The position numbers and the translations under genes are program-made. 64,000 bases of DNA, from contig OX387608.1 of assembly GCA_947568835.1 (NCBI GenBank), positions 18,696,535 to 18,760,534 on the forward strand, written 5' to 3'. This document shows positions 1 through 15,800 of the stretch, piece by piece (position 1 is the stretch's first letter; the number at the start of each line of letters is the position of its first letter). The stretch is from Protonemura montana. Lineage: Eukaryota > Arthropoda > Insecta > Plecoptera > Nemouridae. A model generated the notes under the pieces. It did not search any database and was not told the origin of the DNA. It saw only the letters and a list, made by a program, of their open reading frames with translations.

Positions 1-5453
<5,453 letters not shown>

Positions 5454-5841
5454 GCCCCCTGGATAACCACAACCAAGCACTACTTAACCTCCAGCCCAAC
5501 AAACTCTAGGAGTTCACTTAAATTCTTAGAGAAGTGCCTTTTGTTTTGTATGCGAGGTGTTATTTTTATATAGAAAGGAAGCGGTTCTTTTTTTAGCAGT
5601 TAGTACGTTCCGGCAGAGGATTCCTCGGCCCAATATTACTCCCCTGACAATAATTTTACACGAAAGTGATTCCCGCAACGTGGGGGTTGGCGCCACTGGG
5701 TGATAATCGTAGTAGCGTACTTGTATACATTCATTACACACAAACAAAATATGTTAGTAGCGAGTATTTATTATTTAACTTAGTGCAGGAACGTAAGCGG
5801 AGACTCACTCACCTTTCCACTAGTAATTTTCCGGGCAAAAT
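5454..5841 (+). other. Probable SERCA 3' UTR
   Basis: No coding signal. No clear AATAAA was found in this stretch, so the end of the transcript is not placed. Confidence 0.5.
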
Positions 5842-5905
5842 GTGCATTCATTAACCTCTTTTCTATTTATTCACACACTAGATATTAGCTACACAGAGAT
5901 TAGGC

Positions 5906-6050
5906 TAGCGTGGGCTGGCAACAGAAAGTCCTGCGTCTTCCCTAACAAAGCTCCTGACAAAAGAACCCCTGATCCTGATCCTGGTCCTGGTCCAGACCCC
6001 TCGGTTCCCGGTGGAAACGCCGAAGTTTTCAGTGGACAATTGCCGCAAAG
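5906..6050 (+). CDS. Exon-like segment, possible alternative SERCA 3' exon
   Basis: A candidate acceptor (GAGATTAG near 5897-5904) and a strong donor (GTC|GTAAGTAC near 6050) bracket an open stretch translating to WAGNRKSCVFPNKAPDKRTP and a DPDPGPGPDP run. It lies within 500 bp of the SERCA stop on the same strand, and SERCA genes often have alternative C-terminal exons. No homology is recognised; it may equally be chance. Confidence 0.25.
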
Positions 6051-7098
6051 TCGTAAGTACTGGCTTGGCCTCGTGGTGTGCTGTTGGTTTGCCTAGCAGA
6101 CATTTCTCAACCAGATTTCATGAATTGTTGCTTTCAATCTCCTTTTGTCTACCAAAAGTATGTAATATTTGACTGACATCAGGAGTTAAATCAATTAATT
6201 ATTTAGACAACCTGACAAGAGTGTACATAAACCTACAAACTAATAATGTATTGTTCAATTTGTTTCACTTGTCTGACATTGTTGTTTACAAAATAAGACA
6301 GTGGATTGCTAATTTAATAAAAACATGAGAGTTTTACGAGGAATGCACCGAGTGTTGTTTGCCGGGTTTGCTTTTCACGTGTGCAGTGGAGTGAGCTTGC
6401 CTGGGTTTTATCCGACCATGAACTTGAATGCCAGCGAGCAGCGTGGTTGCCAGTGGTTGGGATGTCTTCCTCCCCGCTTTTTTTCAGCTTCAAGCTTCTT
6501 ACAAGTATTTCACATAAATTACATCTCTAATGATATATTTAATGATATATTTGATGATATGTTTGCCAGTAGCAATAGACAAGCAAATGGAGTGAAAACT
6601 CATGACATTCCATTGATACATTATCCTATTAACATTGAAAGACAATTTTTGAGTTGAATTTAACCGTTGTGTTTTAAATGGAGTTTGACTTTCAAGTCAT
6701 GTCTCGTGTTCCTCACTGACCGAGGTACATTCCTGTTTTTGAGTGAGTTTTAGGTTTGGCTTTGTGCAATTGTGAATACTTGCAAGTGAGGCCATGCGTT
6801 TGAGTTTGCAATCAGCTGGGACCATCTAATTACTCAGGTAATGTACGTGTAAAGACTGCTTAACTTTATTCATTTACATCTTTGCAATACAATGCTATGC
6901 AACTTTTCTTGACATTTGGGAGCTTGGACTTGCCAATACAACTTGTTATTTGTTATGGGTCCTTGAAGCAAAGCTTTGTGAAAATTGCCTTGGTCATGGG
7001 TAAGATCTTGCAATTACAGAGCTTTACATTTCTAGAGATCTTCTTTGTTTCACTTGTAAAGTAACAATATTTTCCGATAAGTTTCCGACAGTTGAACA
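6051..7098. other. AT-rich intergenic DNA, nothing recognised
   Basis: Spacer between the 3' side of SERCA and the 3' end of the CCDC157-like gene. Short open frames here show no family signature. If the - strand gene has further 3' exons they are not evident. Confidence 0.5.
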
Positions 7099-9530
7099 TT
7101 ACTTTACCTGAAGACCTGCAGCTTGCATCTGAAACTCAGCACATTTAGTTTGGTAATCCTGTTGCTCCCAGAGAAGTCTGACATGTAATCCTGCAATTTC
7201 ATTGGCTTGTGTGTTTCTATCATTAGAAACCACCTCCAGCTGCTGGTGCATTTCTTCAAGAGCATTTTGTGTGCACTTTTCCTTGCAGACACTTTCTGCT
7301 AGTAGTTGATCTAAATGCAGAAATAGAAGACTAACTTGTGTGGGCTGCAACATTCTGATAGGTAGGATTGAAGTACTTTTAGAAGTACTTTTACAGACAG
7401 ATTCAGTGTAATTCAACAATAATCGATTATCTATACAAACCAGTGAGTTTCAATTTCATTTATAATATTTTGTAACTTTCTTCTTTATCACTGAACAATA
7501 GCTGCCACTTCATGTTTACTTGGCTGAGCTGATTTTGCTTTTCTTCCAGATTCACTTTAGAATCTTTGCATTGTATTTTTAGCTTCTTGATATAATCCTG
7601 GTTTCCTTGGGTTTTTTTCTCCAATTTACTTTGTGTAGCTCTCACCAACTTGATCAGCTGAGTGTTTTGAATACTGATCTCCTTGTAGTTGACTTGGAGG
7701 TTGGTAAGATCTTCAACGATGGCATCAGCCCAACTTCCCATACAATGCCACTGCGTTGTTTGTATTATTTCCTTCGACGCCACCTTCCTGTGATTATTAC
7801 TGTCATTTTAATTGGGGTACAATCAAATTTGTATGCTCTTGCTAAAGTATTTTCTAACTGTAAACTACCTCAAATATCTAATGCAAAGTGTCGTAGAATT
7901 GTAGTTGGTCTTTACGCGCTACCCAAAGATATTAGTATTTAACTTGGCACTAATAAAATGTTGTTAATTGTTTGAGTTGATCATACACAGATGATAGAAA
8001 CATAGTCAGTAAAACATATAAACAAGTCAATGCAACAAAATGAAAATAGAAATAGGTAAGTATATGAACCAGTTGCTGGAGTTGAAGTAATAATTACAAA
8101 TAATAAACACTTTGTGTTTTCCAATCTGAAGCTCTATTCTCATTCTTGAATTAGAGGAATCGGAATTTTATTTCTTGAAGTGTGGAATCAGAACTTTTAT
8201 TTGAAATAATATGCGCAGTCATAAAACACAAGAAGGTTTTGCTTATAGGTAAAAACATGTTTGTAAATAAGTATTTATTGTACCTCTGGGCAGCAACTGA
8301 AGATTCTCTGTCGATATGACAAGTATTTTCTATCCACGTGATTAGTTTCTTCATGAGTGCTTCATTCATCTGACAGCTTTCACATGAAGCCAAGGAAATC
8401 AAATCTGTTTGACTAATTCTGGAAACAACTGTGTGGGAAATGTTGGTTGTTTTGATATTCGAATCAGTATCTTGGTGCTTGCCATTCATTTCAAACATTT
8501 TCCTCTGAGAAACCTGCATAAAAGATATATTATTTTCATCATCAGGAGGTTATCTGCATTTAAAAGTAACATTACAACATTACAGAATGATATTCAAGAG
8601 TTGTAATCATTCCAAACCATGCAATCGATCATGCTCTTCTGCAAAGATTGCATTCTCGACCAGAATATGTTTAGTAGACCTCCAAGTGAGAGCTGTTGTG
8701 GACGGATCACATTTTTAGCCGCATACAAATTGGTCGAGGGATTTGAAAAATTGTCCACAAATTTTATCAGTAAATTCAGAATCAATAAAAGTCTGAAAAA
8801 AAAAACAGAACGAGGTAAAAGTGATGTTCACATTTAATAGCACAGAACAATAAACGCTCTTTTGTGCCAGTTTTGTCGCCTTCCGAAATGCACCGCTTCA
8901 GTAAAATCTATCTGGTAGACTCAGTAACTCCTGGAAACTTCTTTGCTGTGACTTTAAGATTCTGAACACCCAATAAAGTATGTTGTTGTGGTATCAGAAT
9001 AGATTCAGTAAGATTCCCATAATAATAAGATGCCCAGTACGTATAGTAATTATTTTAGTACAAGACTCAACCTATATTTCAGTGTGCTGCAGGCAACTTT
9101 TAGTTGTTGATGTGAATTCCATGGTTGAAGGTAGAATGTACGTATTAGATTCTGAATTTTAATTCAGTTGGTAGGGTCATATACGCTAACTCATGCTCAC
9201 ATCCGAATAAAAAATATAGCCAGCTGAATTCTAAAATAATTTTTCCCAAATTCTATTCCAAATACCAGAATTATTTGGATGGATTTCGGTACAATAGTTA
9301 AGTAACCTGTCATAGATGCATTCTAAAAGATTGATGTAGTATTCACCAGCAGATCCATTGAGCTTGTTAAAAATAGACAAGACATCTACAGATTGTGACT
9401 GCTTGGAATGATATCTCCAAGACTTGCAGTCAATCTTGCCCATCCACGAAGACAATGTAATCGAGATATTGACTACTTCTTTCAGATCCCACACCATGGC
9501 ACGAATCAAGTTTTCATTTAATTGTGCCAT
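7099..9530 (-). CDS. CCDC157: CCDC157-like coiled-coil protein gene, five exons
   Basis: Minus-strand gene. Exons 9307-9530, 8618-8792, 8284-8513, 7477-7787 and 7108-7430 join in consistent phase to about 421 codons; reading past the last donor reaches a stop at 7099. The N-terminus matches CCDC157: after splicing, YDRLLLILNLLIKFVDNFSN resembles the family's IDRLLLLLQSCASYLENL, GGLLNIFWSRMQSL resembles GLTARRFWASMLKL, and SLASCESCQMNEALMKK resembles the LVPCDACDSVQ block. The C-terminal half is a predicted coiled coil. Human CCDC157 is about 750 residues, so a C-terminal part may be missing or in unseen exons. The family is linked to the Golgi and to sperm acrosome formation; that role here is inferred. 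It lies head-to-head with FBXL4. Confidence 0.7.
7108..7430 (-). CDS. CCDC157: CCDC157-like exon 5, coiled coil
   Basis: Encodes LHLDQLLAESVCKEKCTQNA and EMHQQLEVVSNDRNTQANEI, rich in heptads. Ends at CTTCAG|GTAAAG; without splicing there it would read VK and stop at 7099. Confidence 0.62.
7477..7787 (-). CDS. CCDC157: CCDC157-like exon 4, coiled coil
   Basis: Acceptor AATCACAG. Encodes KVASKEIIQTTQWHCMGSWA, then heptad-rich VEDLTNLQVNYKEISIQNTQ and EEKQNQLSQVNMKWQ. The donor before GTTACA leaves a very short intron of about 46 bp, so its 3' limit is less sure than the rest. Confidence 0.65.
8284..8513 (-). CDS. CCDC157: CCDC157-like exon 3
   Basis: Acceptor TTTATGCAG, encodes VSQRKMFEMNGKHQDTDSN and the family-like LASCESCQMNEALMKK. 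Donor CAGAG|GTACAA, phase 2. Confidence 0.7.
8618..8792 (-). CDS. CCDC157: CCDC157-like exon 2
   Basis: Very strong acceptor (ten-T tract then CAG). Encodes LLILNLLIKFVDNFSNP onward and GGLLNIFWSRMQSLQKSM. Phase 2 in, phase 0 out at CATG|GTTTGG. Confidence 0.7.
9307..9530 (-). CDS. CCDC157: CCDC157-like exon 1
   Basis: Starts MAQLNENLIRAMVWDLKEVV and contains WMGKIDCKSWRYHSKQ. The donor is read as GACAG|GTTACT because it restores DRLLLILNLL with exon 2. The ATG (9528-9530) is the first after the divergent promoter gap. Confidence 0.72.
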
Positions 9531-9585
9531 CGTTTAAAAATTAAGAGTAAATGAGTAAATCATTCCCTTAGTCAGGAGCACTGAC
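9531..9585. promoter_or_regulatory. Bidirectional promoter region between CCDC157 and FBXL4
   Basis: Only 55 bp separate the two divergent start codons. Both 5' UTRs and the core promoters must overlap here or reach into the genes. No TATA box stands out. Confidence 0.5.
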
Positions 9586-9849
9586 ATGTTCAGCGCAAAA
9601 GTTGAAAATCATCGATGGGCGCCAGATCCATCGGCTCTGACTTTCATCGACTCTGGCTTGCCTGTCATGGAAGAATCTGTGGTTAGTAGTGTGACCAGCG
9701 CGGGCAAAATCGAGCAATTTGTTAATGAAATATTACTGTGCAGTTCTCAATATGGAAATAGCTCTAGTATTTCGTTCACGGCAGTCAATTTGATTGGAAA
9801 ACCAAGAGTTTTTCCACGTTATGGCGACTCTCACGAAGCATATTCTCCT
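9586..9849 (+). CDS. FBXL4: FBXL4-like exon 1
   Basis: ATG at 9586, 88 codons, phase 0 donor TCTCCT|GTAAGT. Begins MFSAKVENHRWAPDPSALTF. The stretch FVNEILLCSSQYGNSSSISF then NLIGKPRVFPRYGD is the recognisable part. Confidence 0.78.
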
Positions 9850-12800
9850 GTAAGTTGTCGGACCAAGCAGTCGCCGAAATTTGATGAAGCCTTCCAACAA
9901 CGCTAATCTTGTTAAGTATGCTTAAAGAGTCTATCTTCTAGAGGACTTATGGCCCGTGGTGGGATATGGCGCCTTCCGCGAGCAAACCCATTCAAACGCA
10001 AAACTTGGCTCGAATCCAAGCGAAGGATTTTGTAGGTAAGCAACAAAGACGTAAGCAACTTAACCTCAATGTAGTCCATGTGCTACAAGTGTCAGAAGAA
10101 GTAATTTTAGTTAAATTCATGTAGTTATTTCATTGTTTACTGGTATATTTATCCATTTATCTGCTGTAGATGGGTATCTGTATCTGATGTTGGTACCCAA
10201 ATGTTATGTAAGTGTTTGTAAATAAGTAAATATTGTTGTTTGTTAGTGGTCAGCTTAGAGTTGGCTGTATTCCCGAGTGAAGTCAGTGTCTACGAGACAT
10301 ACAACCCAGGCAGCGTTGTAAGAATCTGGGCGTGTCCTTACGCTGCTAACATCTCGCAAGACATTCGCTGGCGTTTGCTTTACGAGGGGGAACCACATTC
10401 CACGGAGAAACAATCTCGCATCTTTTCTCCACCGCTCAGAAACATTCCATTTCCCACAAGGTAGAACAAATGACCACCAAATACACTAAAATCATCTCAA
10501 AAAACTAGTGTCTAAGTAGCTCAATAGGTTAGAGCAACACCCGCGACAGGTGGAGATCCGGGTCCAAGTAGCTTAATTGGTTAGAGCAACACCCGCGACA
10601 GGGGGAGATCGGGGTCCAAGTAGCTCAATAGGTTAGAGCAACACCCGCGACAGGTGGAGATCGGGGTCCAAGTAGCTCAATTGGTTAGAGCAACACCCGC
10701 GACAGGTGGAGATCGGGGTCCAAGTAGCTCAATAGGTTAGAGCAACACCCGCGACAGGTGGAGATCGGGGTCCAAGTAGCTCAATTGGTTAGAGCAACAC
10801 CCGTGACAGGTGGAGATCGGGGTTCGAGTAGCTCAATTGGTTAGAGCAACACCCGTGACAGGTGGAGATCGGGGTTCGAGTAGCTCAATTGGTTAGAGCA
10901 ACACCCGCGACAGATGGAGATCGGGGTCCAATTTAGCTTCATTTACTAAAGAAATTACTAGGTTAAGCAAGTTCTCGTAGGGTTTTATTATTATGTCGAT
11001 AGCATAGGAGTCGTGCATTAAAATCTGATAAGTGTTGTTGTATGGATGTAAATTGAGACGCGGGATGCGCACTCGCAAGTCGCGGTTAGCGATTTTCATT
11101 TACTACCTCTTGCCAATGAATTGCGTCAGCCAGTGGAGTGGCGTGCGGAACTTTTGCTCTCGGGTGCAGGCATGGGAGAAGCCGCGAGGTCTATGGAGTA
11201 CGTGGTCTCGGCGTTTCGCGAGGGTTTTGATTCGGCCAGAAGCCTGTTGTATTTTTTAGTTTTTTTTCGCGTAGCTGGGCTTCACTCAAGTGGGATGGGG
11301 ACGAATTGTGAGGTGCACATAATGCATACAATCTTCTAGCTATGTGCGTCGAGCCATCTGTATAATATATCTGTTAGGCATCAATAAGGGTGACAAGTAT
11401 TCTGGCATCGGTTTGCGCGATGCACATAATGCATACAATCTTCTAGCCATGTGCGTCGAGCCATCTGTATAATATATCTGTTAGGCATCAATAAGGGTGA
11501 CAAGTATTCTGGCATTGGTTTGCGCGATGCACATAATGCATACAATCTTCGAGGCACGCGCGTCTGTTTAATATCCGATAGTTTTGTAAGGGTGACAAGT
11601 GTTCTGGCATCGGTTGAAAGGCGACTGGTTAGCCACATGCTTCGCAGGAATGTGTCGATGTTCGCAGTGAGGTCCAGTCCCCATGATCCTTTCCATAGTG
11701 CCTCTCCCAATTAGTTATAGTTCTTAAAATGTACAATAGAATAAATTCGAGTAAATGATTGGCCGAGGAAGTCACGAGGTGTAATCTGGAGAGGGAGCGT
11801 GAGGAACGCCAGCGGAAGAACAATGGAGGAACGGGAGAAGGCCCGAGACCGGGAACGTGAGAAGGCTGATCAGAGGAGACGAGAGAGTACACCGGGACCA
11901 GTACACCAAGTCAGCGGAGGTACGACGCCTGGAGTGGCGACGCTGTCTCGAGCTACGAATCCTGAGCCACGACGTCGCCTGATACCACGACGTCGCCCGA
12001 GTTGCGACGCGGCCTCGATCCACGCCGCCTGTTTGATTGCGCCCGGAGTTGCGACGCAAACCCGAGCCACGACGCCTGAGTCGCGATCCTCATTAGTCAC
12101 ACGACGCCTGTTCGACGAGTCAACGCGAACGTCGTCGCCTGATCGACGGAGAAACACGGCTACCTCGGCGATCAAATTCAAGTAATCTTCATAATTTTAT
12201 TCTGGCCAATGACAGCTAGCTAGGGACTAAGGGATTTTTTATCTTATCACTCTTATAGTAAATTGTTAGTTTGTAATTAGGATTATTTTCATATTACCTT
12301 TCATGTACCTATCAGAGATGTCGTGCATTGAGAGTAAATTGTTATTTCTTAAGAGTGTTTTATATTAGGCAAACTTTGTACCCCGCACCCTACCCTTTCG
12401 TAGGACGACATTGCGTGCGTCGGCATACACTTGCGAGCATCGAGACGTTTAGAGGTATTTACAGGGTCTCACCTTACAGTACATAGTCCAGTTTGTTAAG
12501 TGCTACTTTGGCACGGCCACCGGGAGCTTTAGACAGTTCCGAGTGGAGATCTTGTATTATCTGAAGCGATGTCGTCAAAGGTTCTCAAATCGTCTCTAGC
12601 AATTTTATTTTTCCAGGAATGGTACCAAAATTGGATTTAATATATATCAGATCGCTAACTATTGATTTGGATGTGAATAATTTCTGAAGGGTTTTTATGC
12701 TTGCCGCCTCTTCTGGATCAAACGACACTATCACTGATTTGACCTCCTCAAAGTGGTCACAATATAATATAGCTGCCTCAATCCACGATCCCCAACGAGT

Positions 12801-15800
12801 GATGATAGGTTCAGGTGGCAGCGGAACTCCAGGTAGCAAATTTCGATAAGTATTTATCCTCGATGGAGCTTTAGAAAAAACTTTCTTGGTACATGATATT
12901 AGGGTGTTGACTTCATCATAGCTTGTTGAGAAGAAGCTGGTTGAGTCGGTATTATGGCTTTGAAAATCAAGTTTCCCCAAAAATGTTTGTATGGTTAGAG
13001 AAAAAATCATCAAAAAGGCAGCTGTGTTGATTTTTAATTTGCAATTTTATCTGTATGGCATAAAAGATAAAATAAATTAAAAAGCTGATATTTAAAATAT
13101 CTTGCATAGACTTTTTTACAATACGACACTGATTTAAACTTTATTAACATCCCCAGTTTTGATAAATTAGCACCTCTTGTGGTGTGAAATCCACACGAGT
13201 TCACGGGCAATGAAGCAACAAAACAGCTGATTTCACTTCCAAGGCAAGCGTCAGTAAGTTCAAACCTCTGTTCAAACGTAGCTTCTAATTGGCGGTACTA
13301 TATTCCTACCCTGCTGGATCCATTGCCTCTGACCAAGAATTATGCTGCAATGCGTATGTAAAATTGTGTACTATTCAAATATGCTCCATTTTTCGTCTGG
13401 ATTTATCGCCCTGACCGATATTCCTGCTGCATTTCTTATGCAAAGTAGTGCAACCTGTTGACAGCACGTTGGCATTTTATCGTGTGTTTATTCGATAGGT
13501 AAGACGTTTATTTGTCTAATTAATGGCTTGAGAGGATCTAGAAGGTGTAAATGTGGGGAAATGTAGTGTTGGAAGTAGAAAGAGGACGAAAAATAATTCT
13601 ACCAGGACACGAGAGAAGAAACAAAGGTACGTACTTCTTCTGCGCATTTTGTGGTTATGTTCTACTTGATTCAATGCACGAAACTTGTTTCACATGCTGA
13701 TTTCACCATGATATTCATACCGATATTGATATTCATATTCATGATATACCCATACCGCCGCACGGATAATCCTGGTCGGATTGCTTTTTTGTTGGTATAT
13801 TTGGATTCCTTGTTCAATTTTGAGTCGATATGGGTCGGGAGACTTGTGCCGTGACGTCTTATTTGGATGTAGTTGTTTTTGTGCCTAAATGATCATGTTT
13901 GTCAAAATGTTCTAACATTTGCTGAAATTGCTTTGAATATCTCGGAATGAGTGTGATTGGACTGTGTCATGCCAGTCGAGCCAAGCTAGCAAACCAATGT
14001 ACATATTCTATTTCTGATTTCAATTCCTTTCTCATAGCATCACTGTCTCCTCATTTCTACGCTTTTAACCCACATTTACCGTTGGTCAGCAAACCCAACC
14101 CTTCTTCAATATACCAGCCTCACATTCCTACAGTATGCGTCAAACCACCTCCACTGACCTTCAGCACGTGCAACTTCCCTCTGTACCATCCCTCTGTTCC
14201 TCTAGCAAGTGAGCGGTCACTTCTTTTAGCTTCATTGTAAAGTTCAAGTGTAAATTACGTTAGTAATTCAAGTTCAATGTTCCAGTTCTTTCTATTTTCT
14301 TCGTCTTTACTAGATATTATTTTGTTAGCAATATTAAAGAGCAATGTGTGTGGTTATCCACTAGAGAATTGTAAGTAGTACCGTCTAGATCATATTGTTT
14401 CTATAATTAAATTCAAATCATCATTTCAATCCTAAATTTGTGTCTCTTGTTCATTCATTCAGTCAATCTTGCCGATTTCAATTTCCATTGCACTCAGGAA
14501 ACCAAGGCTCACGCTTTGGCGAATTCACACTTTCTGAAGAGCGCGTACCGAATTTCCATAATGGCAATAAGCCCCTGTTAAGCCCCTGTTAGGCCTCTGT
14601 TAGGCCTCTGTTAGGCAGGGCTGGTGGCAGCGACCCGACAATCTTGTCAGCTCAGATGTTCCATGTCTGTGATGACCATTTTGTCCCATACACTCTAATT
14701 ATTCACCACCTGACCGCATTAGTGGGCCACGATCTAGTGGCTACACGACAGACTGTATCTTTTACAAACTATACTCAACTAATTTTGCCATGAGAAATTT
14801 AGAAATGTATTTTTCTGAGCTGCATTTTGAATACTTTGTGATATTGTCACAACCCTATCTTTGACCTGCCCTTGAAGGATCACACACTGGCCTAGTCAGG
14901 GGCCTAATAGATCTTAATTAATCATCTTCTTTATTGATTGATTTATTTACAGGTCGCTGTTGGATTCATTCATGAAACAGAGAACAAGGATCAGTGACTT
15001 CTTCTCAAGCTCGGCCTCCTCCGTTCTCTGTCACCAACTCATACCGTGATGTCATGCAATGCATGTTCTTCTGGTGAAGTATCTTTTTCCTATTGTGACA
15101 CTTTGAGGGTGATTTGAAAGCGTTTTTTTGGTGAAATATTGATAATTGTGTTTGCATCGTGGCTGGCGATGCGATTTAAAGCCATGTCTGACAGCTCGAT
15201 TGTTATTTAATTCAAAACTGGCCTTAAATGACCTGCAGCATCTCGGTAATACTCTTCATGCATTCCCATGGAAGTTGTTGAAGAAATTGAGCCCAAACGC
15301 TGTTATTTAAGTTCGTTTTACGTGAAATATTAATTAATTTGCAAAAAGTTTGACAGATGCATTAATTTGTTTGGTTTTTTAACCACAGCAAGGTGAACGA
15401 ATTCTTGAACTTATCTTTGTGGCAGTGCATTCAGGATATTCAAACGTCAAACGGGATTAGAATGTCAAATACTTTTAAGAAACCGGTCAAACATTGCTGG
15501 GAATAATTTTATATTTTACATGACTTCAGAGCACGACCCTATGCGACATTTATACGATGATTTATTGGGATTTTCATAATAAATTTTATTTAAAACTTGG
15601 TGGCAAGGAAAGATTTTGACAGTTCTCAATCAATGTCAAACAACTTAAATTACATTTTGTCAATTCTAAGTGCTTATCCGTTCTTTAAACATGTTATTAG
15701 TAAGATCTGGTGGAGATGTAAAAGGTATTTCACAAGTTTCACTCTCTAAGAAATATTTCAAGAAATCATACACGGAAATCTTTTGACAGCCAACATCGTT

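Noticed and set aside
10510-10932. Cluster of functional tRNA genes
   Set aside because: The units are only 52 bp and lack an anticodon arm and acceptor-stem pairing.
11799-12185. Arginine/glutamate-rich frames on both strands
   Set aside because: They are low-complexity sequence inside dispersed repeat family X, open on both strands.
12585-13013. An FBXL4 exon on the opposite strand
   Set aside because: Wrong strand, and the residues fit a hAT-like block instead.
14941-15050. Possible transposase tail with a PCNA-binding-like motif (TRISDFF)
   Set aside because: The motif is short, with stops on both sides and no other transposase sequence nearby.
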